A stretch of 64,000 bases of DNA, from the NCBI RefSeq assembly GCF_014207255.1, contig NZ_JACHCZ010000001.1, forward strand, positions 2,161,378-2,225,377, in the 5' to 3' direction. The stretch is from Pseudomonas sp. JAI120 (lineage in GTDB: Bacteria > Pseudomonadota > Gammaproteobacteria > Pseudomonadales > Pseudomonadaceae). Made by a program: the position numbers and the translations under genes. Below the pieces are notes generated by a model, which was given only the letters and a program-made list of their open reading frames with translations, made no database searches and had not been told where the DNA came from. Below, one piece after another: positions 10,563 to 18,703 of this stretch (its first letter is position 1; each line of letters opens with the position of its first letter).

Positions 10563-11813
10563 ATGCTGAGCTGGGACGAATTCGACAAAGAAGAAGACGG
10601 CGAAGTAGCCACCAAAGGCGCCAACGCCGGCCACGCCACCGAAGCCAACATGGACCGCCTCGACGGTGCCGGCGCCGCTGCCGCCATCGAAGCCCGCGCC
10701 GTCACCGCCAGTGACTCTGCCGCCATCGTGCGCGCCAAGGCTGCCCTGGACAAACTCGACGTCGCCGAAGGCCTCGCCGAACTCGAAGGCGCCTCCGCCC
10801 GCGTCGCCGTTGACGAAAAGCGCATGATCAACTGCCGCGCCGACCTCAACCAACTCGTGCCCTTCAAGTACGACTGGGCCTGGCAGAAGTACCTCGACGG
10901 CTGCGCCAACCACTGGATGCCGCAAGAGGTCAACATGACCGCCGACATCGCCCTGTGGAAAAACCCCGAAGGCCTGACCGACGACGAACGCCGCATCGTC
11001 ATGCGCAACCTCGGCTTCTTCTCCACCGCCGACTCCCTGGTCGCCAACAATCTGGTCCTGGCCGTCTACCGCCTGATCACCAACCCGGAGTGCCGCCAGT
11101 ACATCCTGCGCCAGGCCTTCGAAGAAGCGATCCACACTCACGCCTACCAGTACTGCATCGAATCGTTGGCCATGGATGAAGGCGAGATCTTCAACATGTA
11201 CCACGAGATCCCATCGGTCGCCAAAAAGGCAGCCTGGGGCCTGAAATACACCCGCTCGATCTCCGATCCGAAGTTCGAAACCGGCACCGTCGACACCGAC
11301 AAGGAACTGCTGCGCAACCTGGTCGCCTACTACTGCGTGCTGGAAGGCATCTTCTTCTACTGCGGCTTCACCCAGATCCTGTCCATGGGCCGCCGCAACA
11401 AAATGACCGGCGTGGCGGAACAGTTCCAGTACATCCTGCGCGATGAGTCGATGCACCTGAACTTCGGCATCGACGTGATCAACCAGATCAAAATCGAAAA
11501 CCCACACCTGTGGGATGCCGAGATGAAGGAAGAAGCGACCCAGATGATCCTGCAAGGGACTCAGCTGGAGATTGAATATGCCCGGGATACCATGCCGCGT
11601 GGGGTGTTGGGCATGAATGCGGCGATGATGGAGGATTACCTCAAGTTCATCGCGAATCGTCGTTTGTCGCAGATTGGTTTGAAGGAAGAGTATCCGGGGA
11701 CGACTAACCCGTTCCCTTGGATGAGTGAGATTATGGACTTGAAGAAAGAGAAGAATTTCTTTGAGACTCGGGTTATTGAGTATCAGACGGGTGGGGCGTT
11801 GAGCTGGGATTGA
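10563..11813 (+). CDS. nrdB: Class Ia ribonucleotide reductase beta subunit
   Basis: Provides the diiron-tyrosyl radical cofactor for reduction of ribonucleoside diphosphates with NrdA. The 416-aa length and the Ala-rich N-terminal extension (residues about 10-80) are typical of Pseudomonas NrdB. Iron ligands are visible in the carboxylate helices: [32 protein letters not shown] near residue 185, and [12 protein letters not shown] near residue 300. The C-terminus [10 protein letters not shown] is the part expected to dock on NrdA. nrdA is not in this window. The stop codon is followed after 10 bp by a Tn7-like element, so this 3' end is the apparent attachment site. Confidence 0.96.
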   Translation: MLSWDEFDKEEDGEVATKGANAGHATEANMDRLDGAGAAAAIEARAVTASDSAAIVRAKAALDKLDVAEGLAELEGASARVAVDEKRMINCRADLNQLVPFKYDWAWQKYLDGCANHWMPQEVNMTADIALWKNPEGLTDDERRIVMRNLGFFSTADSLVANNLVLAVYRLITNPECRQYILRQAFEEAIHTHAYQYCIESLAMDEGEIFNMYHEIPSVAKKAAWGLKYTRSISDPKFETGTVDTDKELLRNLVAYYCVLEGIFFYCGFTQILSMGRRNKMTGVAEQFQYILRDESMHLNFGIDVINQIKIENPHLWDAEMKEEATQMILQGTQLEIEYARDTMPRGVLGMNAAMMEDYLKFIANRRLSQIGLKEEYPGTTNPFPWMSEIMDLKKEKNFFETRVIEYQTGGALSWD

Positions 11814-11818
11814 TTCCT

Positions 11819-11823
11819 TAGCA
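11819..11823. repeat. Left target-site duplication TAGCA
   Basis: The 5-bp direct repeat TAGCA is found here and at 51477-51481, immediately outside the two inverted ends. Five bp is the duplication length made by Tn7-family elements. Confidence 0.85.
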
Positions 11824-11870
11824 CGTGGAGTCGCATCAAAAGCTGAACCCGTCTCATTAAAAAATGAAAT
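11824..11870 (+). repeat. Left transposon end: terminal inverted repeat and TnsB-type sites
   Basis: The terminal repeat at 11824-11847 is followed 21 bp on by a second copy of the motif GTCTCAnTAAAAnnTGAA at 11851-11870. A weaker third match (GTCAGTAAAAAAACTG) lies at 11919. Such spaced repeats are expected binding sites for the TnsB transposase. Confidence 0.7.
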
Positions 11871-11905
11871 GGCGCGCTGAGATGAGGCCCCTGCCACGTC
11901 AGAAA

Positions 11906-11998
11906 TGGATGGCAGAGGTCAGTAAAAAAACTGCTCAACTGGATGCATCAACCAGACAATTTCTTCAACACAGGGTGACTGTGTATGAAACTGGTGGA
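11906..11998 (+). pseudogene. Relic resembling the C-terminus of NrdB inside the transposon end
   Basis: An open frame here reads WMAEV, then after about 13 residues QFLQHRVTVYETGG. It aligns with the real NrdB tail WMSEI ... [14 protein letters not shown] (11715-11797) in the same frame: W, M, E, F, R, V, Y, T, G, G are shared and several shared residues use different codons (TTC/TTT, CGG/AGG, GTT/GTG). It has no start or stop of its own and is followed at 12081 by a terminator. It is probably a divergent nrdB 3' fragment carried inside the element; chance similarity cannot be excluded by eye. Confidence 0.5.
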
Positions 11999-12080
11999 CA
12001 GGGTGGCCAAAAAACACAGCCTCCCCCGCTCAAAACCATTAACCCCCGAAACCTTTTCGCTAACGTGAACCGGGTGCACC

Positions 12081-12109
12081 AAAAAGGGCTGCCAATCGCA
12101 GCCCTTTTT
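12081..12109 (+). terminator. Rho-independent terminator in the left transposon end
   Basis: Stem AAAAAGGGCTGC / GCAGCCCTTTTT with a 5-base loop. It follows the nrdB-like relic and would stop read-through from nrdB into the cargo. It also argues against a long gene starting upstream at 11864 and running through this point. Confidence 0.8.
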
Positions 12110-12208
12110 CTTTGCACAACCGACGGTAATATTGAGCAGCCTGCCAGCTGGACAGAAACACCAAAATCATCCGGTAAATTGGCGAGTGACTTTTATGGGA
12201 GAGACGCC

Positions 12209-12511
12209 GTGAAACTGCTGAATACCTACGACGATCATGACGATGCCAAGGACGCTGCTGAAAAGCTGGTTGGGGAGAAACGCCTGGCCAGCGAGCGAGA
12301 TGCCACCGTCGTGATCTACAACCTGTTTGGAATTCCCAGCTGGGGAAACTTTCACCGGCTAGGCATGTACAACTTGATTGAGCTAAAAGAGCTGCTGGAT
12401 CGGAAAACTTATTGGCAGCCTGAAGACATCAACCGCCATCAGCAGATCCTGGCCACTCTTAATACAGTGGCCAAGAACTACTCTCTAGAACTTCCCTCTC
12501 ACTGGCTGTGA
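12209..12511 (+). CDS. Hypothetical 100-aa protein at the left end of the cargo
   Basis: The GTG at 12209 is preceded at six bases by the strong ribosome site GGGAGAG, so it is preferred over upstream in-frame starts that would read through a terminator. The product is mixed alpha/beta, soluble and charged (about 100 aa, KLLNTYDDHDDAKDAAEKLV at the start, aromatic WGNFHRLGMYNLIELKELL in the middle). No family is recognised. It is convergent with the Res-like gene and overlaps its 3' end by 13 bp. The segment DATVVIYNLFGIPSWGNFHR might be a small fold core. It could be an accessory protein of the restriction operon, but transcription is opposite. Confidence 0.55.
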   Translation: MKLLNTYDDHDDAKDAAEKLVGEKRLASERDATVVIYNLFGIPSWGNFHRLGMYNLIELKELLDRKTYWQPEDINRHQQILATLNTVAKNYSLELPSHWL

Positions 12512-15500
12512 CAGATCACAGCCGCGTTTCCTTGAAGCTTGTCCAGGCTGAGTTGATTGAGTTCTACCCCTAGCTTGCTTGGGTCCTGAACGACCATATA
12601 GTGCCAAAGTCCGTGCTCGCCGCTGCGGTTCACCGCATCAACCCAGCGCTGAGCTGCCTTGGCCTTGATATCCGCGTCATCTTTGTACTGACCCTTGACC
12701 TCAATAATGACTTTCATCCCGATATCAAGCTCCGCAATGAAGTCCGGCACATAGCTGTGCTTGATGTTCTGTTTACGGTAGCTGATGGCGAAGCCTAAAC
12801 GGTCGTTCTTCACCCACTTCGCGACGCCGGGGTGGATGTCGAGCAGAAAACCTGCACTCTGCTCCCACTTAACAGTATCGGCCACCATTAAATTCAGGTG
12901 GCACTTGGTGACTGCGCGCACTGATTTAGTCGTATGAAAATCCACGTACAGCGTGCTTCCGAGGCCGGCAGAACCCTGCGGAATGACCGGCAAAAACCCG
13001 TGCTTTTCCTCTGTACCACTTTGCAAAGCGTTGTAGAGGCTTCCGATCACTGACTGTGTATAGTTACCGCTGGCCAGGACGTCGCAAGCACAAGAGTCGC
13101 CCTTGAGAACGAGTTTCTCTCGTAAGAACCGCGCACACGCATTCAGTACCTTTGGAAACAGCGTTCCTATTGGCACGCTGTCACCACGCTCAGTGCGCCA
13201 TTGTTTACAGATTTCTTTGGCTAGAATAAAAGCGACCTGCTGATCGCGGAAAAGATCGCGCCATTCAGCCAACGTCACTGAGGACTTCTTTCCTGCGCCG
13301 AAAGCCGTCAGGTGGCCATCAGGCGCTACCATCTGCCCAACCTGAACGGTTGTTGGCAGCGTCATCGGGTCTATAGTGACTTGGGCGACTTGAGACCAAT
13401 CAACCACAACATCGAACTGATTCACCTCTTGGTAGCCCATGACCATGGGGAAGTCGACACGGTACTGTTCACGCTCAGGCATCGAGAAAATATGGTGCTG
13501 CTCGCGCTCTGAAACCGTCGGATTAACCGAGCGGGTTTTGAATGGAACCAATTCAAATGGGACACCAAATACCTTGGCCGTCTCCTCAGTGAAGAGCCCT
13601 GTATCTTCATTAACGACATAGCTAGCACGACGTAGTGCACGCCCCACTACCTGCTCGCAGAGCAGCTGCGAGCCAAATGGACGCAAGCCGACGATATGGG
13701 TAACCGTGTTGGCATCCCAGCCTTCTGCCAGCATCGCAACGGAGACGATGCAGCGAATATCCCGACCTGGCGGAATGCGCTCGTCGATCCATTGTAAGGC
13801 TTGGCTATCACCCTCTTCCTCATCATCGTCACTGTTGAGCTTGTCATTGTGCTTGCGCACCAGTTCTGACCACTCTTCAGGTACTTTATCGCCCGGCCAT
13901 TTGGCCTTACCGATAGTGTCGAGGATAAAGCGCATACGCCTCACCTCATGGCTACCGCTGCCTGCCTCCATTTCCTCGGCGATCTTGGAATCAACCCGAA
14001 CGGTAAGCTCTTTGCCCGGCATATTGCGGAACCACTCGGGCGCTTCACCGTAACCGCCTTCGTTGTTAGCGAGCCAACCATGGACTTCCTTGGCCACCTT
14101 GGTATCGCGGCAAACCACGATGAACACGGGAGGAATGGGATAGCGCTGCTTCTCTTTATGCAGCAGATCCCACTCCTGGAATTTCTTGTACCAGTCGGTT
14201 GCGAGCAGGGTAATCGGCGTACTGGCGTAGTTCATTATTAACTGCGGTGTGAGCTTTTTGCCGTGACCATCCTCTTCGGCCTTGGCTTCCACCCAACGCC
14301 ATACGTTGAAGTAAGCAGCTTCCTCGGTGCCCCCAACGTCAGCAGTTGGCAGCTCTGGAATCTTCACCAGGCCGGACTCGATAGCGTCGAGCAAACCGAA
14401 GTCGGAAACGATCCATGGGAAAGGTTTACCGATTTCGTTACCCGAGCCCTGGATGTAAAACGGTGTGGCGGAGAGGTCTAGGCAAAGATTTATTCCGTTC
14501 TTGCGACCGTTAGCCAGCTTGTTGATGCGGTCGAGACCTTCGATCCAAATAGTAGCTTCTTTGGCGTTTTTCTTGGCGGTGTCTTTATCGTCTTCGAGGG
14601 AGGTCTCGGCCTCTTCATCGAGATTGTCACCGCGTCGATAGGCATGATGAGCCTCATCGTTGAACACCAGCCAATGCGGACTGCTGCCACGCCCTGTGCC
14701 CAGCTCCTGGCGCATGCGCTTGAACCAGGCAGCATCGGATTCAAAGTATTTAACATCGACTTTTCCTTTGTCCTTACCCGACTGTCTGGTGATCTCAACG
14801 GCTTCGCCAGTCTTCACGACTTTGGCCGAGTCTCCATTGACGGTGTTGCTCTCCAGCTTGGCGAGTTTGTGCCAGTTGGCGATCATCACCTCGCCCCGGC
14901 GCAGCTCTTCCATTCGCTGTACGGGCACCAACTGTCGGGTGCGGTAGAGCGATAAGTCGCCCAGCAGTGGATCGAGTTCTTTGAGGCGTTCGCGGATGGT
15001 GACGTTGGGGCAAACGATCAATACCGTATCGGAGAAGCGATCATCAGTCGGCGCTGCAACACGATTCAGAATCGACCAGGCAGCCATCATCCCCATAACG
15101 GTGGTTTTGCCCGAGCCGGTTGCCATCTTGCTCGCGTAGCGCGTAAAAGCGCGCAACCCCCTTGCTTTGCCTTCCGGGCCCGGCTCGTCCTTTGGAATGC
15201 CAACGAGGCCCTTTTTATAGACGTCTGCGGCTTCCACAAGAAAAATGATGGTTTCTGCTGCTTCAATCTGTGCAAAGAACAGGCGTTGCCCGCGATCTTC
15301 GGCGCGCCACAGCTCAATCAACTCCTTAGTGACCCGAGAGGCTCCGTCATAAGGAGTGCCAGTCAACTTGCCGGCTCGCCAATCCTTAACGCTCTGGCGG
15401 ATCAGGTTGACTTGCCCTAGCTCTTCCTGGGAACCAATGTCAGTTTCACCGAGTAGTTCGGCCTGTCGCTTGTTCTTGCGGCCTGTGCCGGCACCTACTG

Positions 15501-15654
15501 GGACGCGGTAGAAGTAGTAAGCCGGGCGGCGGCCTGCCGCTTTGATCGGCGCTTTACCAACGGCCACTTGCCAGTGGTGAGTCGGCTCCACGTAAGGTGA
15601 GTTGATGATGGGTTCCGGTACTTCGCTGACCGGCACGGCGGTACGTCCGGTCAT
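12499..15654 (-). CDS. Res-like DEAD/DEAH helicase-nuclease (type III-type restriction subunit)
   Basis: A 1051-aa SF2 helicase with a C-terminal nuclease, expected to translocate on and cut foreign DNA lacking the modification made by the partner methylase. Motifs: INSPYVEP near the N-terminus, Walker A MATGSGKT near residue 180, Walker B NDEAHHAYR near residue 333, motif III LDLSATPF, motif VI region GLRPFGSQLLCEQVVGRALR, then a PD-(D/E)xK pattern near the end (VPDFIAEL about residue 970, IIEVKG about 985). The start overlaps the methylase stop by one base (TAATG), so the two are co-translated. The N-terminus resembles the family annotated as BPTD_3080 restriction endonucleases; that label is from memory and uncertain. 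Confidence 0.85.
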   Translation of the reverse strand: MTGRTAVPVSEVPEPIINSPYVEPTHHWQVAVGKAPIKAAGRRPAYYFYRVPVGAGTGRKNKRQAELLGETDIGSQEELGQVNLIRQSVKDWRAGKLTGTPYDGASRVTKELIELWRAEDRGQRLFFAQIEAAETIIFLVEAADVYKKGLVGIPKDEPGPEGKARGLRAFTRYASKMATGSGKTTVMGMMAAWSILNRVAAPTDDRFSDTVLIVCPNVTIRERLKELDPLLGDLSLYRTRQLVPVQRMEELRRGEVMIANWHKLAKLESNTVNGDSAKVVKTGEAVEITRQSGKDKGKVDVKYFESDAAWFKRMRQELGTGRGSSPHWLVFNDEAHHAYRRGDNLDEEAETSLEDDKDTAKKNAKEATIWIEGLDRINKLANGRKNGINLCLDLSATPFYIQGSGNEIGKPFPWIVSDFGLLDAIESGLVKIPELPTADVGGTEEAAYFNVWRWVEAKAEEDGHGKKLTPQLIMNYASTPITLLATDWYKKFQEWDLLHKEKQRYPIPPVFIVVCRDTKVAKEVHGWLANNEGGYGEAPEWFRNMPGKELTVRVDSKIAEEMEAGSGSHEVRRMRFILDTIGKAKWPGDKVPEEWSELVRKHNDKLNSDDDEEEGDSQALQWIDERIPPGRDIRCIVSVAMLAEGWDANTVTHIVGLRPFGSQLLCEQVVGRALRRASYVVNEDTGLFTEETAKVFGVPFELVPFKTRSVNPTVSEREQHHIFSMPEREQYRVDFPMVMGYQEVNQFDVVVDWSQVAQVTIDPMTLPTTVQVGQMVAPDGHLTAFGAGKKSSVTLAEWRDLFRDQQVAFILAKEICKQWRTERGDSVPIGTLFPKVLNACARFLREKLVLKGDSCACDVLASGNYTQSVIGSLYNALQSGTEEKHGFLPVIPQGSAGLGSTLYVDFHTTKSVRAVTKCHLNLMVADTVKWEQSAGFLLDIHPGVAKWVKNDRLGFAISYRKQNIKHSYVPDFIAELDIGMKVIIEVKGQYKDDADIKAKAAQRWVDAVNRSGEHGLWHYMVVQDPSKLGVELNQLSLDKLQGNAAVICHSQ

Positions 15655-18650
15655 TACTCCGCCTCCGCCACGTTCAATACGCGCATCAACTCGTTACCGC
15701 GCTCATCGATTACCTTGATAGCGATCTGGCCTTTGTTGTCTGCAACGAAGGGCTCACTGGTAGTGCCGGCCAGGTGCTCCCATACGCTGTCATTAAACTG
15801 GCCCTTGAGTGACTTTTGCAGGTTGTCCCAGGCGCCGGTACGCGGGAAGAACACCTGGCTGGCACAAAAGGCCATGCCGTTGTAGCTGGTATCGAGCATC
15901 CAGCACGGCAGGTTTTCCGGCTCAACCGATTCAGTCACCATGGTGTCAGGGCGGAAGGTATCCAGCCCCAGCAGTTCAACCTGATACATCGCACGACCGT
16001 CATCACGCAGCCCAGCAGACGAGATGCGGGCATCCGGCAACCCTGTGATCGAGAACAGCTGGTCGGTGTGGCTAGTCTTGAGCAGATCGTCCATGGCTAC
16101 ATCCGGCGTCACACTGATATAGGTGCAAGGCAAGCGCAGGCGCTTGCGGTCATCCACCAGTTCACGGGCCTTGGCCTGGATGGCAAAGCCGAAGAAGAAC
16201 AGCTGACCAAATTTGAGGAAGTATGCCTCACTGGCGGCTTCGAACACCTGGTCGGAGCTAATCGCACCGTCCTCAGGGCCAAAGACGATAGCGATACGCT
16301 GTTCCTGTTCGTCCAACGCTTCTGCGTGCAGGAAGTCATTATCAAGTACCCGAACCTGCTCCAACTTCAGGCTGCGATTACCCGGCAGGCGCAGATTATG
16401 GCTGCGACGCAGAATATCGATCATGCGATCCAAGTAGCTGCGGGCGTTGTAGCCAGCGGCTTGTTCCGCTGCCTGGGTGGCACCTTCCACTTCGAGGGAG
16501 TGAGCGGCTTGAATGGTAGCTTCGACGGTGAAGGGGCCGCAGACACGAGTGATACCGCTATTAGTTTCTGGACGATTTACCAATGTAATGGTTTCCGGCT
16601 CCAAATTGTTCGCAATTGACTTTAAAGTGATACGAGGTACTAGACCTCCAACTTCCTCACCCTTTCTATTTTGTTTGCGTTTATAAACAAAACCGCCACT
16701 TGGCCCGCGATTGTGTGATTTCAAGTCATACCATGGAAAGGTCGCTGTTAGCAGGCGTTGACGGGCCAAGGCTAAAGGTACACGAGATGTATCGCAGGTA
16801 ATCCAACGACGGCCCCAGCGCTCCGCTACTTTTGCAGAGGTGCCCGACCCACAAGTTGGATCAAGAACGAGATCTCCAGGTTCGGTGCAAAGCAGCATGC
16901 AACGCTCAATTACCATTTCATTCGTTTGGACTACGTATAGTTTGTCAGACGAAAAACCTGCGATACCAGTATCAGACCATAAATTTGTGATGCCAACGTA
17001 TGGGAAATCATTGAGATATCTTACATATCGAAGCGAGTTCCCAATGACTATTAGCCTTCCAGCCTCAGCTACTTTGCTCATGCTGTCTTTTGGTATGCCC
17101 CACCAACGCGCCTTAGGATCAAATAAGCTACCTTCGTGCTCAAAAACGTATTTTGCTCCAGGCCCAGGCTTAGTCATATTGTCAGGACTAAATATTTTCG
17201 AGCCTTCAGGGATTATCTCTGGGCTTTTCAATTCCTCAGGAAGAATTCGTCGCCTAGTCCCATCTGGAAGCTCTAAATGGCTGTACCCCGATACTGTTTC
17301 AAGGGTTTTTTCGGTATAAATTTGATTATACTTACAAGAATTTATATCTTTTGCATACCATAATATGAAGTCAAGCCTAGAACTAAGTCTGGAGCTGGAC
17401 TCAAGACCAGATGTTTTGGCGAAACAGATTGTCCCTTTGTAGTTCTTTTCACCAAAAACCTCATCTAGAATTTCTTTAACATGGTGAAGATTTTCCTCTG
17501 ATATTTGAAGGAAGATGCTGCCACTGCTATTTAGCAGCTCTCTGAATAATAGTGCTCGATCCCTGATATAAGACAAATATGAATGAATCCCTAGCTCCCA
17601 TGTATCTCTATAAGCTTTAACCATTTCTGGCTCGCGAATCATAGATTCATCAGCGCCATTTTTAACATCACGCTTACGTACAAATGGTTGGAAGTTAGAG
17701 CCAAATTTTACGCCATAAGGCGGGTCGAAATAGACCATCTGAACTTGCCCACCCATCCCTTCATATTCAAGTAATGAGTTCATCACTTGCAGGGAGTCAC
17801 CGAGGATTAGGCGATTAGTCCATTGTTCCTTATGAGTGTAAGCATCAAGTTGGTCGGCAATGTCCTTGTCTGCGTTATCGCCAAACAAATCCAGCATGGT
17901 GCCAGCGGCCCGGTGGGATTCGAGCGTCTTTAGAATGTTTTGCGTAGAATGCCGCTCATGGACAAAGAGCGGCACGGTGGGCACGCTGATTTGCCGGCGT
18001 TCAGCTTTGCCTGCCCAGTTGAGGAAGGGTTGGGTCAGGCTTCTAAGGCGTGCCACGCACTGGCTCAGGCTGTTAAAGCGTTCACCATTGCCTTTCCATA
18101 CCTGACCTTCGGTAAAGACGCTGGCTTCGCCTTTTTCTGCGGCTTCAGCCACCAGGCGGAGCAGCCATTCAGCAAAGTCACGCTCGGCATTCTCGTCCCA
18201 ACACAGCTCTGGTGCCAAGCTGGAGTCGTAGCGGTACTGCTTTGGCGGCTTTCTGGCATTGAACTGCTCTTGAACACCTACATCCGGGCGGCTGGTGGCC
18301 TTGGTGTCGTACTGGTAGGTGGCATAAGGGTCTGCGCCTGTGACGGAGTCCGAGGTCATCTGGTTGTCTTCAGCTTGTAGACGATGCTTAGCCAGCACCT
18401 GTTCTGCCAGAGATGAAGGCTTGCTCGCTGAAGGCTGCGCCAAAAATACCGAACCACCACGACCCTGACCTTTACCCAGCACACCATCGGCAATCAAGGC
18501 ATCGCGAACGCGCCAGTAGTCTTTTTCGCTGAAGCTGAATGCTGCCGCCTCGGTCAGCTGCTGCTGAAGCTTGATATTGCCGATGCTGCTACCGTCCTTT
18601 GGGAGTAATTGAAGGATTAGGTCGTGCAGGTTGGCGTCGTGTTGCCTCAT
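15654..18650 (-). CDS. Site-specific adenine DNA methyltransferase (Mod-like, beta class)
   Basis: A 998-aa N6-adenine methylase, much longer than a minimal Mod. An N-terminal winged-helix region (residues about 1-65, HDLILQLLPKDG onward) is followed by a linker. Catalytic motif IV DPPYGVKF is near residue 310 and AdoMet motif I VLDPTCGSGTSAKVAERWG near residue 597; the order IV before I defines the beta class of type III Mod proteins. An extra C-terminal domain of about 350 residues probably recognises target DNA or partners. The ribosome site AAGGAAG precedes the ATG. It sits between the SNF2 and Res genes of one operon (53 bp after the former, TAATG overlap with the latter). The central part (about 16600-17700) is distinctly more AT-rich than the rest, suggesting domain exchange. 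Confidence 0.9.
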   Translation of the reverse strand: MRQHDANLHDLILQLLPKDGSSIGNIKLQQQLTEAAAFSFSEKDYWRVRDALIADGVLGKGQGRGGSVFLAQPSASKPSSLAEQVLAKHRLQAEDNQMTSDSVTGADPYATYQYDTKATSRPDVGVQEQFNARKPPKQYRYDSSLAPELCWDENAERDFAEWLLRLVAEAAEKGEASVFTEGQVWKGNGERFNSLSQCVARLRSLTQPFLNWAGKAERRQISVPTVPLFVHERHSTQNILKTLESHRAAGTMLDLFGDNADKDIADQLDAYTHKEQWTNRLILGDSLQVMNSLLEYEGMGGQVQMVYFDPPYGVKFGSNFQPFVRKRDVKNGADESMIREPEMVKAYRDTWELGIHSYLSYIRDRALLFRELLNSSGSIFLQISEENLHHVKEILDEVFGEKNYKGTICFAKTSGLESSSRLSSRLDFILWYAKDINSCKYNQIYTEKTLETVSGYSHLELPDGTRRRILPEELKSPEIIPEGSKIFSPDNMTKPGPGAKYVFEHEGSLFDPKARWWGIPKDSMSKVAEAGRLIVIGNSLRYVRYLNDFPYVGITNLWSDTGIAGFSSDKLYVVQTNEMVIERCMLLCTEPGDLVLDPTCGSGTSAKVAERWGRRWITCDTSRVPLALARQRLLTATFPWYDLKSHNRGPSGGFVYKRKQNRKGEEVGGLVPRITLKSIANNLEPETITLVNRPETNSGITRVCGPFTVEATIQAAHSLEVEGATQAAEQAAGYNARSYLDRMIDILRRSHNLRLPGNRSLKLEQVRVLDNDFLHAEALDEQEQRIAIVFGPEDGAISSDQVFEAASEAYFLKFGQLFFFGFAIQAKARELVDDRKRLRLPCTYISVTPDVAMDDLLKTSHTDQLFSITGLPDARISSAGLRDDGRAMYQVELLGLDTFRPDTMVTESVEPENLPCWMLDTSYNGMAFCASQVFFPRTGAWDNLQKSLKGQFNDSVWEHLAGTTSEPFVADNKGQIAIKVIDERGNELMRVLNVAEAE

Positions 18651-18703
18651 GGTGTTCTTCCTTAGCTAAAACGGGGCGGCACTTAGGCCTAAAGTGTGCG
18701 AAC

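Noticed and set aside
11864..12208. Long reading of the gene ending at 12511 from an ATG at 11864
   Set aside because: It would cross transposon end sites and a strong terminator at 12081-12109; the GTG at 12209 has a much better ribosome site.
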